From Pontibacter ummariensis (GTDB lineage Bacteria > Bacteroidota > Bacteroidia > Cytophagales > Hymenobacteraceae): DNA of 64,000 nt. The first letter of the stretch is position 1, and the number at the start of each line of letters is the position of its first letter. Location of the stretch: contig NZ_FZOQ01000003.1 of NCBI RefSeq assembly GCF_900188175.1, positions 282,623 through 346,622 on the forward strand, given 5' to 3'. Both the position numbers and the translations under genes were made by a program. Under the pieces are notes generated by a model. That model had not been told where the DNA came from and made no database searches. It saw only the letters and a list, made by a program, of their open reading frames with translations. This document shows, piece by piece, positions 9,216 to 18,170 of this stretch.

Positions 9216-9681
9216 AAAAGGACTTCGGTTTTCCCTGAATATACTAAGATTTGATCGAGGGGTTTATACTTATCCTTGGCAGGCCGAAAGGTGTCGGTAA
9301 AATAGTTTCACGTGTATGGAAACCTGTTCCTATTGGTGGAGTTTAGATAATCGGTTGCCCTGTAACAAGTACCTGTATATAAATCCTTAATGCCTCTTTA
9401 AGGCTTTTGCTTTATAACAAGAGGTGTTTGCTTGTTTTTTTACAATTATCAGCTTTTATATTTATGTTAACGTTGCCTGAATAAGTATATTAGTGCCTTG
9501 TTATGCTGTTGTTAAATGTTTTCTCTGTTCTGAAAGAGCAAGCAACGGCAGGCCTATACAATATCAAAAAATTAAAATATAGAGGATAGTTAAAATAGTA
9601 GAGAGTCTACGTAACCTAGGCCCAAGAAAACAGTAAAAGCCCTTGTTACTTGCTCTCCTGATTTATTTCTGATTAAATCTA
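9216..9681. other. Intergenic region with no recognised gene
   Basis: 466 bases between the divergent nnr and fucose synthase genes. It is AT-rich, with T-runs around 9436 and A/T-rich text around 9560-9590. No ORF of note, RNA gene or TTG-N19-TAnnTTTG promoter was seen. The length and composition suggest regulatory sequence, but nothing specific can be supported. Confidence 0.5.
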
Positions 9682-10610
9682 ATGAATAAAACATCGAAAA
9701 TCTACGTGGCAGGCCATAGGGGTATGGTGGGCTCAGCCATTGTGCGGAGCCTGGAGACGAAAGGCTTTACTAACATCCTTACCCGTACTTCCTCAGAGTT
9801 GGACCTTCGGGATCAGGGGGCGGTACAGGCCTTTTTTGAGGAGGAGAAGCCTGAGTACGTATACCTGGCAGCGGCCAAAGTGGGAGGCATTGTTGCTAAT
9901 AACACCTACCGTGCGGACTTCCTCTACGATAACCTCATGATCGAGGCTAACCTTATCCACTCAGCTTATAAGACAGGAGTAAAGAAGCTCCTCTTTTTGG
10001 GGTTTACCCCAAGCTTGCGCCTCAGCCGTTAAAAGAGGAGTATTTGTTGACGGGCCCCTTAGAGCAGACGAACGAGCCCTACGCCATCGCCAAAATAGCG
10101 GGAGTGAAGCTGTGTGAGACCTACCGTGACCAATACGAAGCGGATTTCATCAGCGTAATGCCCACCAACCTCTACGGTTACAACGATAACTACCATCCAC
10201 AGAACTCTCATGTGTTGCCTGCCCTTATCCGCAAGTTCCATGAGGCAAAAGAAAGCGGCCACCCAACCGTGACGATCTGGGGCACAGGAAGCCCAAGGAG
10301 GGAGTTCCTTTTTGCGGATGATCTGGCTTCTGCCTGCCTCTTTCTGATGGATCATTATAGCTCCAGAGAACCTGTGAACATCGGAACCGGTGAGGACATC
10401 ACCATCAAGGATCTGGCATTAGTAGTAAAAGAGGTGGTAGGCTACGAAGGAGAACTGGCCTTCGATACCTCCAAGCCGGATGGCACGCCGAGAAAGCTGA
10501 TGGATGTTACAAAACTGCATGAGATGGGCTGGCGACACCAAACAGCGCTTCGGGAGGGCATTGCCCTGGCCTACCAGGACTTTAAGGAGAAGCATGTGGC
10601 CGTGAGCTAA
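9682..10610 (+). pseudogene. fcl: GDP-L-fucose synthase, frameshifted
   Basis: The NAD(P)-binding start ([17 protein letters not shown]) and the first 107 residues read well in frame from 9682. After KKLLFLG (codon ending 10002) the frame runs into unrelated residues and a stop at 10030-10032. The correct continuation [20 protein letters not shown] resumes at 10005 in another frame and runs to 10610, including the active-site EPYAIAK. GDP-fucose synthases normally read LFLGSSCIYPKLA here. Only two bases (10003-10004) stand where SSCI needs twelve, so ten bases are missing. The loss shifts the frame and removes the catalytic serine. Either a true null allele or an assembly error; two truncated products otherwise. 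Confidence 0.88.
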
Positions 10611-10662
10611 GAGCTATATTTAACTTTATCAATCATAATTAGAAAATTATAATTAACCCAAT

Positions 10663-11775
10663 ATGAAGACAGCGCTGATAACAGGAATCACGGGGCAGGA
10701 CGGGGCCTACCTGGCCGAGCTCTTGCTGGGCAAGGGCTACAAGGTGCACGGGGTGAAGCGGAGAAGCTCGATGTTCAACACCGACAGGGTGGACCATTTG
10801 TACCAGGACCCCCACGAGCAGAACGTCAACTTCAAGATGCACTTCGGGGATTTAACAGATTCTACCAATCTTATTCGTATCATCCAGGAGACCCAGCCCG
10901 ACGAGATCTACAACCTGGCAGCGATGAGCCACGTGAAGGTGAGCTTCGACACGCCCGAGTACACGGCTAACGCCGATGGTCTTGGCACGCTCCGTATTCT
11001 GGAGGCGATCCGGATACTGGGCCTGACCGAGAAGACAAGGGTCTACCAGGCCTCCACTTCTGAGTTGTACGGCTTAGTACAGGCAGTGCCTCAGTCAGAG
11101 ACCACTCCTTTCTACCCCCGCTCCCCTTACGCGGTGGCCAAGCTCTACGCTTACTGGATCACGGTCAACTACCGGGAGGCCTACGGCATGTTCGCCTGCA
11201 ATGGCATCCTCTTCAACCACGAGTCCCCGCTCAGGGGCGAGACCTTCGTGACCAGGAAGATCACCAGGGCCGCTGCCCGTATCGCCATGGGCCTGCAGGA
11301 GTGCCTGTACTTGGGTAACCTGGAGGCAAGAAGGGACTGGGGGCACGCCAAGGACTACGTGGAGGCCATGTGGCGGATCCTGCAGCAGGACGAGCCGGAG
11401 GACTTCGTCATCGCCACCGGCGTTACCACCACTGTCCGTGACTTTGTGAAGATGTCTTTTGCCGAAGTAGGCATCGAAATAGAGTTCAGAGGAGAGGGCG
11501 TGGACGAGAAGGGCTACGTAGCGGCCTGCAACAACCCCGAATACCAGGTAGAGATAGGAAAAGAGGTGGTGTGCGTGGACCCGAGCTACTTCCGCCCGAC
11601 AGAGGTGGAACTGCTGATAGGAGATGCCACCAAGTCCAAAACCAAGCTGGGATGGGAGCCCAAGTACGACCTGCCGGCACTGGTGAAAGACATGATGCAG
11701 GCAGACGTGGAGCTCTTCAAGCGCGACACTTACCTGCTCGATGGAGGGCACAGAGTCCTTAACTACCACGAGTAA
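10663..11775 (+). CDS. gmd: GDP-mannose 4,6-dehydratase
   Basis: A 370-residue short-chain dehydrogenase-type enzyme that converts GDP-mannose to GDP-4-keto-6-deoxymannose, the first step to GDP-L-fucose. The coenzyme loop [14 protein letters not shown] lies at residues about 6-19. NADP-contacting RRSS follows, then catalytic STSELYG (about 131-137) and YAVAK (about 155-159). Length is typical. It lies 52 bases after the broken fcl gene, in the same direction, and is followed by a terminator. Base use is GC-rich with many AGG arginine codons: bases 11161-11220 contain 35 G+C out of 60. Confidence 0.97.
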   Translation: MKTALITGITGQDGAYLAELLLGKGYKVHGVKRRSSMFNTDRVDHLYQDPHEQNVNFKMHFGDLTDSTNLIRIIQETQPDEIYNLAAMSHVKVSFDTPEYTANADGLGTLRILEAIRILGLTEKTRVYQASTSELYGLVQAVPQSETTPFYPRSPYAVAKLYAYWITVNYREAYGMFACNGILFNHESPLRGETFVTRKITRAAARIAMGLQECLYLGNLEARRDWGHAKDYVEAMWRILQQDEPEDFVIATGVTTTVRDFVKMSFAEVGIEIEFRGEGVDEKGYVAACNNPEYQVEIGKEVVCVDPSYFRPTEVELLIGDATKSKTKLGWEPKYDLPALVKDMMQADVELFKRDTYLLDGGHRVLNYHE

Positions 11776-11800
11776 AAGGTTAGGAATAGCTGAATTTATA

Positions 11801-11834
11801 AACCCACCATACCTGAAAGTATGGTGGGTTCTTT
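11801..11834 (+). terminator. Terminator after gmd
   Basis: Perfect 12-base arms AACCCACCATAC (11801-11812) and GTATGGTGGGTT (11819-11830), 6-base loop, then CTTT. It could also act on the convergent DUF5686 transcript. Confidence 0.85.
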
Positions 11835-11969
11835 CGTTTAAGGGAACTAACTATGCTTACATATCCTGGCGTGTGCTGGACTTTTAGCCTCGATTAGAAA
11901 TAAGCACAAACGGGTGCTTGCCTGGGGAGAGAGCTAAAGACAAGCGTGCCACTTCCACATGGAATAATC

Positions 11970-14390
11970 TCAGAAGGCTACTGTCAGTGTCAGTTTAATC
12001 CTCAAGTTATCCTCGGCTTCCTCCAGCGCATAGGGGCCATAGCGGTAAAAAGCGCCTACGCCTATGCCCGTGAAAGGAGAGCTGATGATGTTATTCAGCA
12101 TAAGCCCTGACTCGTAAAAGCCTTTCTGCATGCTGCGGTACTGCTCCTGTGGTAGTACTTCCAATGGTTGCTTTAAGCCGCCAACTCCAATGTTGGTGAC
12201 CAAAACAACGTCCGGCTTAAAGAAGCGGGTGCGGAGCAGGCGCTTTCCCAGGTTCTGGGAGAAGAAGAGGGCAGCGTAGCGGTCGGAGAAGAACTCGTAA
12301 GGGTACATGGTTTCAAAGCCCTCGCCAGCATATACCGTATAATCCGAATTATAGCTGCCATAGCCGTTGAAGAGGCTTACAAAAGGAGCATTCCCGCCGA
12401 CTATCCCACCGGTGAGCGTGAAGCTGCTTTCCCCAAAGGTCCGGTGGCGCAAGAGTACTTCTGCCCGCGCCTCATACTTGTTGTAACTGTAGTTGCCGCC
12501 TAAAAAGTCATCAAAACCGCGGGTGTACTGTAGCCAAAACACAGGGTAGTCAGCGCCCATCGGCATAAGTTGGTTAAACTGCTGCATGAACTTCTCGCCG
12601 TAAGCGTAGCGAAGGCTGACTACTCCTTCCGTTAAGTTAAAGGCAGGCTGTTTATCATGAACTGTGCTGTAAGCTAAGGTAGGCCGCCGTTCTTCCTGCC
12701 GCAGCGTGGCCTGTCCTTGCAAGTAGCGGAACGGTCTTCCCGACAGGGATAGGCTTTTGTGCGTGGTATAATCGAGGAGAGGAAGTACGGCAGGCCGAAG
12801 ATTACCTAAAAGACCACCTGTTGACTGAAAGGGAAAGCGCCTTCCTCCAGGCTCCAGCAAGTCCTTGAAATAAACAGCTTTTAGGCGGAGCTCGGAGGGC
12901 TTGTGAAGTACCGCAACAGCATCTGCTCCATACTTTGCTTCTTCATCCTTAAAACCATAGCCCCAGTAAGCTCCAAGGGAGAACCATTCCGACAGTAAAG
13001 CATTTGTATGTACTCCCAGGCCCAAGCGCAGGCCCTCAAAGCTACTGACACGCAGCAGGCGGTTCAGGTCAAGGCTTACAGGGCCAATGGGAACCTGTTT
13101 TGCGGTAAGGTATTCCAGCGTCCGGACGGTGCGGTCCAACTTGTCGGCTTGCCCTACGCTGTCCAATCGCTGATACGTGCGTTGCTCCAGAAGGCTGAGA
13201 GAGTCCGGGCGGTACCCTTGGTAAAAGTTATCGGGCTGCAGGTGAGCATCGGCTCTCTGTTCGAGGGCTATCACACCGAAGTCTGACTTGCGAAGGTTAG
13301 GAGCCAGGTTAATGTTGGTGATGTAGGTGCGGAGGTGTCCATAAGGCTGGTGGCCCCCTAGTGTAATTTGAGGAATCGACATCTCCACGTCCAGTTCCGT
13401 TGGGAACCACCGCTGTTCAGGACCTACCTGCTCATACTGTTGCTGTAGCTTGATATCGCGCTTTTCATCATCTGCTGATTGAGCCACCAGGTGTTGCACT
13501 GCCCAGCCGTCGCTGTTGATGTAGAGCAGGCCTTTTAAGCCTTCAAAGTTTTTCCCTTCCTGTGGCTTATAGGAAACGACAAAGACAGTGTCCTGGCCCA
13601 GCACGTTTGTTTCCTGTAAAGTAAAGCTGTACTTGCTCGTGCTGCCCGGGCTAAGGGGGCTCAGGTAATGCTTCCCGAAAAAAACGGGCAAGTCCTCATA
13701 TACCGAGAAGTCTCTGGCCTCCGCGGCCACAACCCCGAAGCTCGGCTGCTGAAGCCCCGATACCCGTGTGGCCAGTATGGTTTCTTTTGTATAGTCGGGT
13801 TGCAGGTAGGCATAGTCTGTTACGCTCTCCATCAGAAACAGGTGCTGCTTGTTCAGAAGCTTGCGCATTTTCAGGTAAGCGGAGTCTTTGGGGGATAATT
13901 CTGGATTATCGCTCAGATCCAGTTGCTGAGCATCGGAAGCGGTTAGTATAAACTTGTTATAGGTCCGGTACGAGTAAGCCTGTAAGCTTTTAGGGCTGTT
14001 ACGCTCCCTGTTCTGCCTTGCCAGGCGAATAACACGGTGCGCAGGATTTTCCCCAGTTCCGCGCACAATTACCTCCTGTAGCTGCGCTGCGGCTGGTTGT
14101 AGTCGTATGTTAAAGCGCTGGGAGGAGTCAGGGTAGACGACCTGCGGGGCATAGCCTACATAGCTGAAGCGGAGACTGGTGATAGGCTTGCTGTGGCGTA
14201 GCCTAAAGCGCCCTTCTAAGTTAGTCGTGGTCCCTGTCTCCCCCCCGTTTGCAGCAATGCTAACAAAAGGTAGCTCCTCGCCTGTGTTGGCATCCCGCAC
14301 TGTACCAGATACCTCGCGCACCTGTGCCGGTGCTACCATAGTGATAAAACAAAAGAGTAACAGTAGGAATAGCAGACGTGTACTTGGCAT
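11970..14390 (-). CDS. DUF5686 outer-membrane protein with carboxypeptidase-like regulatory domain
   Basis: An 806-residue protein starting with a signal peptide (LLFLLLLFCFITMVAPAQ). Residues about 25-105 form a CarboxypepD_reg-like beta-sandwich (VSGTVRDANTGEELPFVSI ... RFSYVGY), the module often found at the N-terminus of Bacteroidota outer-membrane proteins. The remainder fits DUF5686: a long mixed region and then many alternating aromatic beta strands ending in KLTLTVAF, typical of a barrel. Function of the family is not established; an outer-membrane location is inferred. It lies 73 bases downstream of the PAP2 gene but a terminator sits between them. Confidence 0.85.
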   Translation of the reverse strand: MPSTRLLFLLLLFCFITMVAPAQVREVSGTVRDANTGEELPFVSIAANGGETGTTTNLEGRFRLRHSKPITSLRFSYVGYAPQVVYPDSSQRFNIRLQPAAAQLQEVIVRGTGENPAHRVIRLARQNRERNSPKSLQAYSYRTYNKFILTASDAQQLDLSDNPELSPKDSAYLKMRKLLNKQHLFLMESVTDYAYLQPDYTKETILATRVSGLQQPSFGVVAAEARDFSVYEDLPVFFGKHYLSPLSPGSTSKYSFTLQETNVLGQDTVFVVSYKPQEGKNFEGLKGLLYINSDGWAVQHLVAQSADDEKRDIKLQQQYEQVGPEQRWFPTELDVEMSIPQITLGGHQPYGHLRTYITNINLAPNLRKSDFGVIALEQRADAHLQPDNFYQGYRPDSLSLLEQRTYQRLDSVGQADKLDRTVRTLEYLTAKQVPIGPVSLDLNRLLRVSSFEGLRLGLGVHTNALLSEWFSLGAYWGYGFKDEEAKYGADAVAVLHKPSELRLKAVYFKDLLEPGGRRFPFQSTGGLLGNLRPAVLPLLDYTTHKSLSLSGRPFRYLQGQATLRQEERRPTLAYSTVHDKQPAFNLTEGVVSLRYAYGEKFMQQFNQLMPMGADYPVFWLQYTRGFDDFLGGNYSYNKYEARAEVLLRHRTFGESSFTLTGGIVGGNAPFVSLFNGYGSYNSDYTVYAGEGFETMYPYEFFSDRYAALFFSQNLGKRLLRTRFFKPDVVLVTNIGVGGLKQPLEVLPQEQYRSMQKGFYESGLMLNNIISSPFTGIGVGAFYRYGPYALEEAEDNLRIKLTLTVAF

Positions 14391-14411
14391 TCTGTAAAGA
14401 TAAAAATAAAA

Positions 14412-14440
14412 AGGCGCTTCTCTCTGACGAGGAAGCGCCT
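14412..14440 (-). terminator. Terminator after the PAP2 gene
   Basis: Arms AGGCGCTTC (14412-14420) and GAAGCGCCT (14432-14440). On the minus strand the hairpin is followed by TTTTTATTTTTA. It separates the PAP2 and DUF5686 genes. Confidence 0.85.
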
Positions 14441-14463
14441 GATATGCTGTTTCTGCCTATCTA

Positions 14464-15309
14464 TCAGAACTGTATTGCGACGGCCATGCCCATATGGCCG
14501 GTCGGTAGCATGATAGGTACCACCGTGGCCGTGTTCAGTCCCCCGCCTTCGGTGAGCTTAGCATGGATCCAGTATACTGTATTCACCGAAAGAATGCCCA
14601 CACCGGCTCCCGCCAGTACATCAGACATCCAGTGGGCATTGTTCAGTACACGCAGCACGCCTGTGGCACCCGCAATACCGTAGCTCGCCACACTTACCCA
14701 AGGGCTCTTATGGCGGAACTCCTTGTCCATAAAGGTAGCAATGGTAAAGGCATAGGCGGTGTGCCCCGATGGGAAAGCATAAGGCTTTTCGTTGGGTCTT
14801 TCAATGTCCGTTAGCTTCTTCGTTGGCCAAACCAAAGCCGAGGTAAGGGCACCGGCGGACACTAGCAGTAAGGTCTGGCGACCCAGTTCGTGTCGGTTCT
14901 GAGACGAGATCAGGTTAAAGCCATAAAGCCCTACCAGCGGTGCCAGCATGGCAAAATCGTCGGCATCGGTGGCAAATTCGGGGAACGCTTTCGTTCTGTA
15001 ATCAAAGACGTCGCGGCTACTTAAAATGCCGCGCCCCCCTATCGTGTAGATACCCGCCCCGATAAGGGCTACTGAAGGGATCACAGCTCTTTTCAGAAAA
15101 CGCTTGTTATCCCCCTCCAGGCGTTGAGCCTCAGTAAACGGTTTTTTTTGTCCTGGGAGCACTGTATCAGGCGGGACAAAGGCTGAATCTGCCGTGGTAC
15201 GCGTAGGCTTAGGTTTTACCTGCGCCTGTGTTGTTAGCGGGCTTGCCAGTAGGCAAAGCCACAGCAAATGCACAGTAAGTATCTTAGAGAACTTGAAGGC
15301 TCTAGTCAT
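14464..15309 (-). CDS. PAP2-family phosphatase
   Basis: A 281-residue protein with a signal peptide ending near TTQAQ and several hydrophobic helices. The three parts of the PAP2 / acid phosphatase signature are present: K-x6-RP (KKLTDIERP), PSGHT, and R-x5-H-x3-D (RVLNNAHWMSD). The family removes phosphate from lipid phosphates such as phosphatidate or undecaprenyl diphosphate at the outer face of the inner membrane; the substrate here is unknown. It lies just downstream of nuoD, where further nuo genes might be expected. Confidence 0.9.
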   Translation of the reverse strand: MTRAFKFSKILTVHLLWLCLLASPLTTQAQVKPKPTRTTADSAFVPPDTVLPGQKKPFTEAQRLEGDNKRFLKRAVIPSVALIGAGIYTIGGRGILSSRDVFDYRTKAFPEFATDADDFAMLAPLVGLYGFNLISSQNRHELGRQTLLLVSAGALTSALVWPTKKLTDIERPNEKPYAFPSGHTAYAFTIATFMDKEFRHKSPWVSVASYGIAGATGVLRVLNNAHWMSDVLAGAGVGILSVNTVYWIHAKLTEGGGLNTATVVPIMLPTGHMGMAVAIQF

Positions 15310-15487
15310 ATCTAGCGATTTTGTAATATCTTAACTCAATGTTAACATTGATATTATCGCAACCATAATTAAAAAGTTGTTCTGGCAGAAACTGCCATGT
15401 GGGAGCTCTGTCTCTTTAGGGCAACTGCCCTAAAAGCGCCTGGAGACTATACAGGCAATCTTAAGGTTGGTTTTTGGCGAGTTAGCC

Positions 15488-16702
15488 TTACCGGTCTACC
15501 TCGCCCAACACGATGTCTACAGAGCCCACAATCGCGATAAGGTCTGCCACCATAGCTCCTCTGCTGATCTCAGGTAGCACAGACAGGTTCACAAAGCTAG
15601 GGGCGCGGCCTTTCACACGGAAAGGCATATCGCTGCGGTCGGTAGTGCGGAAGAAGAAGCCTAACTCTCCGCGTGGTGTCTCGCCCCGGAAGTAAAGCTC
15701 TTGTGTGCCCGTCATGCGCATCTTTTTAGGGCAGGCCGCCTGCGGGTCAAAGCCCGGGGTGCGTTTGTAGTCACTCTGTAGTCTGTCGAGGCACTGGCTT
15801 ATAATCTTAACCGATTCCCGGCATTCGAGTGCCCGCACGTAGTTGCGGTCCCAGCAGTCGCCGGTGGTGCCGGCAAGCCCCTGGCCTATGGGTACCTCAA
15901 ACTCCAACTCCGGGTACACGCTGTAGCCGGCTACGCGGCGCAGGTCGTGCTTCAACCCACTGCCACGCAGCATGGGGCCGGAGCAGCCATAGTTGATGGC
16001 GACATCCAATGGGAGTACCCCTACATTAGCGGTGCGGTCTACGAAGATCTTGTTCGTGAGCAGGATAGTGTCCAGTTCGTCCAGCTTTGGCTGCAGGTAC
16101 GTTATAAACTCACGGCAACGCTCCTCAAAGCCAATAGGCAAATCATAATACAGGCCACCCACCCAAATATAATTGTACAGCATGCGGGCGCCGCACACCC
16201 ACTCCAGCAGGCGCTGAATGTGCTCCCGGTCGCGCAGCAGCCATAGGAATGGAGTAAAGGCTCCGATGTCGATGGCGTAGGTACCAATGGCCACGAAGTG
16301 CGAGGCAATACGGTTGAGTTCCGTCACCAGTACGCGGATGTACTCTACCCGCTTCGGGATCTGGTCGGTGATGCCCAACAACTTCTCTACCCCCATTGCC
16401 CACACATGCTCCGAGTTCATGGCAGCCAGATAGTCCATGCGGTCTACATAGGGGATGGTCTGGTTATAGGCCATGTTTTCGGCGTGCTTCTCGAAACAGC
16501 GGTGCAGGTAACCGATGTGCGGTACTACTTCCTGTATGATCTCGCCGTCTGTTACCACCTCCAGGCGCAGAACACCGTGTGTGCTCGGGTGCTGCGGTCC
16601 CATGTTTACGATCATCTCGCCCGCCTTCAGATTATCTACGCTGAATTTGTTCGGCTCTGACTGTAGTAGGTAGTCCTGGTATATTGTTGAGGTTCTTTCC
16701 AA
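15488..16702 (-). CDS. nuoD: NADH-quinone oxidoreductase subunit D
   Basis: A 404-residue 49-kDa-type subunit of complex I that lines the quinone pocket with NuoB. The signature [21 protein letters not shown] is near residues 33-53, given here in parts: [11 protein letters not shown] then LRLEV. The late regions RAPSFVNLS and [11 protein letters not shown] are typical. The longest frame starts with TTG at 16702; the next Met is about residue 29, so the TTG or a nearby ATT is the likelier start. Upstream at 16723-16730 the minus strand reads GACCTTTG, one base off TAnnTTTG per half, so it may have its own promoter. It is separated from nuoC by a 2.3-kb plus-strand block. Confidence 0.95.
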   Translation of the reverse strand: MERTSTIYQDYLLQSEPNKFSVDNLKAGEMIVNMGPQHPSTHGVLRLEVVTDGEIIQEVVPHIGYLHRCFEKHAENMAYNQTIPYVDRMDYLAAMNSEHVWAMGVEKLLGITDQIPKRVEYIRVLVTELNRIASHFVAIGTYAIDIGAFTPFLWLLRDREHIQRLLEWVCGARMLYNYIWVGGLYYDLPIGFEERCREFITYLQPKLDELDTILLTNKIFVDRTANVGVLPLDVAINYGCSGPMLRGSGLKHDLRRVAGYSVYPELEFEVPIGQGLAGTTGDCWDRNYVRALECRESVKIISQCLDRLQSDYKRTPGFDPQAACPKKMRMTGTQELYFRGETPRGELGFFFRTTDRSDMPFRVKGRAPSFVNLSVLPEISRGAMVADLIAIVGSVDIVLGEVDR

Positions 16703-16837
16703 TACTGTAAACTGAATAGTTACAAAGGTCGGAAAAAAGGAGGAGTTGTGCAGGGGTTTGTTGGAAATGACTAATTACTAGAGAGCCTTCATATTACACA
16801 ATAATATTAAGATTATGGTATATTAGTGTTTATAGGA

Positions 16838-16858
16838 TCACCTTTGTATTAAAGGTGA
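16838..16858 (+). promoter_or_regulatory. Inverted repeat upstream of the HNH gene
   Basis: Perfect 8-base arms TCACCTTT (16838-16845) and AAAGGTGA (16851-16858) around GTATT, ending 29 bases before the ATG at 16888. The left arm contains CACCTTTG, close to a -7 box. It could be an operator overlapping the promoter. Seen directly; role inferred. Confidence 0.5.
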
Positions 16859-16887
16859 GGGTATAACTCATAGTCCGCTGAAACTTT

Positions 16888-17796
16888 ATGGAAAGACTAC
16901 TAAGAGAACCAATCGAAAACTATCTTACTCAAAAGCGTCAAGCTTTTGCGGGCAACCCACTAGCAGACCAACTGAGGCATGAGTTCCCAGAAATCTTAAG
17001 TCGAATAGTATCCGATCAAACTAGGTATAAAGTTGTTGGTTCTCCCGGTAAAGGCAACTGGACAGATTGTCCTTGGATTGCAATACTTGATACTCTAGTA
17101 ACTGATACTGCACAATCAGGATACTATCCAGTCTTTCTATTCAAGGCCGATATGTCAGGAGTATACTTATCCTTAAACCAAGGTGTAACAGAGGTAAAAG
17201 ACTATTATAAAAGAGAAGCAAGAAACGTACTAAAACTTAGAGCAGAAGACTATAGAGCGAAAATCGATATAGACACAAACGATCTATTTGAAATAAGCCT
17301 CAACTCAACAAATTCTAATGCCAGGCTTTATGAAGCAGGCAATATAGTAGCACGTTATTATCCAGCCGACAACTTACCTAATGAAACTGAGCTAATTACT
17401 GATATCTTACACTTTCTCCACCTCTATGAAGAGCTTAATTTTAATGACACACATATTGACGAAAACGAAGGATTAACAGCTATAGAAAAAAAACAATATC
17501 GACTTCACTTTAGAATAGAACGTAATTCTAGAATATCAAAAAAAGTAAAAAAATATAAAGGTTATATATGTGAAGCATGTGAATTTGACTTCACAATAAA
17601 ATATGGGGATCTCGGCCGTAACTTTATAGAAGCACACCATTTAACCCCAATTTCTGACTTAGGCGTTGGACAACATCAGATTAATATTCAAACAGATTTT
17701 GCTGTGCTTTGTAGTAATTGCCATAGTATGATACATAGGCTTGATGATCCAAGTAATCTTACTCATTTGAGACATATAATTAAATTAAGGGAATAG
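16888..17796 (+). CDS. MrcB_N (DUF3578)-like / HNH endonuclease protein
   Basis: A 302-residue protein. The N-terminal part (about residues 10-170) has the pattern of the DUF3578/MrcB_N domain (GSPGKGNWTDCPWIAILD ... YYPVFLFKADMSGVYLSLNQG), found in modification-dependent restriction proteins. The C-terminal part is an HNH nuclease: zinc CxxC 228-231, EAHHL with His250-His251, and CSNCH at 275-279. All expected catalytic and zinc residues are present. The gene is strikingly AT-rich (13 G+C in the 60 bases 17521-17580; 19 in 17161-17220), unlike its neighbours, suggesting transfer. It lies between nuoD and nuoC on the opposite strand. A type IV-like defence nuclease is the best guess; no partner or methylase is adjacent. 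Confidence 0.8.
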   Translation: MERLLREPIENYLTQKRQAFAGNPLADQLRHEFPEILSRIVSDQTRYKVVGSPGKGNWTDCPWIAILDTLVTDTAQSGYYPVFLFKADMSGVYLSLNQGVTEVKDYYKREARNVLKLRAEDYRAKIDIDTNDLFEISLNSTNSNARLYEAGNIVARYYPADNLPNETELITDILHFLHLYEELNFNDTHIDENEGLTAIEKKQYRLHFRIERNSRISKKVKKYKGYICEACEFDFTIKYGDLGRNFIEAHHLTPISDLGVGQHQINIQTDFAVLCSNCHSMIHRLDDPSNLTHLRHIIKLRE

Positions 17797-17978
17797 AGTA
17801 AAAGGCAAGAGTACAAGTTAGTGCTCGCGAAAGTACAAACTCGCGCCATCGAAAGAGAAGGAGAGTCTACTGTAACACCAAAAGAACAAGGATTCTTCAT
17901 GCTTTTATGAGGCAATCGGCTCCAAAGAAGTACAATAATAAAAGGTTCTTGGTATATTGCCTGTGTTAAACGCTCCCC

Positions 17979-18167
17979 ATGAAGTTCGCTTACATCCTAC
18001 TGCTCGGCCTGCTGCTTTTGGTCGACATCCTGACCTTTACAGAAATAGCCTCACTGGTGCGGCAGCCCTCTGACCTCTCGGTGGCGATCGGACTGGCCTT
18101 GCTAGTGGTGCTTGTGGTAGCCAACTTCTTCGTTATTCGATTTTCCTTCAAAAGACTTAAAGCCTAA
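17979..18167 (+). CDS. Small two-helix membrane protein
   Basis: A 62-residue protein with two hydrophobic helices (about 3-24, YILLLGLLLLVDILTF, and 35-54, VAIGLALLVVLVVANFFVI) and a basic end (RFSFKRLKA). I do not recognise a family. Its stop is 3 bases before the start of the prohibitin-like gene, so the two are almost certainly co-translated. The small protein may partner the SPFH protein in the membrane; that is inference from spacing alone. Confidence 0.65.
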   Translation: MKFAYILLLGLLLLVDILTFTEIASLVRQPSDLSVAIGLALLVVLVVANFFVIRFSFKRLKA

Positions 18168-18170
18168 GCC

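Noticed and set aside
11095..11769. 224-residue minus-strand frame
   Set aside because: Antisense of gmd, which is GC-rich and so has few chance stops; no domain pattern.
15416..15435. Hairpin TTTAGGGC/GCCCTAAA after nuoD
   Set aside because: Very small loop and no T-run on the minus strand, so not called as a terminator.
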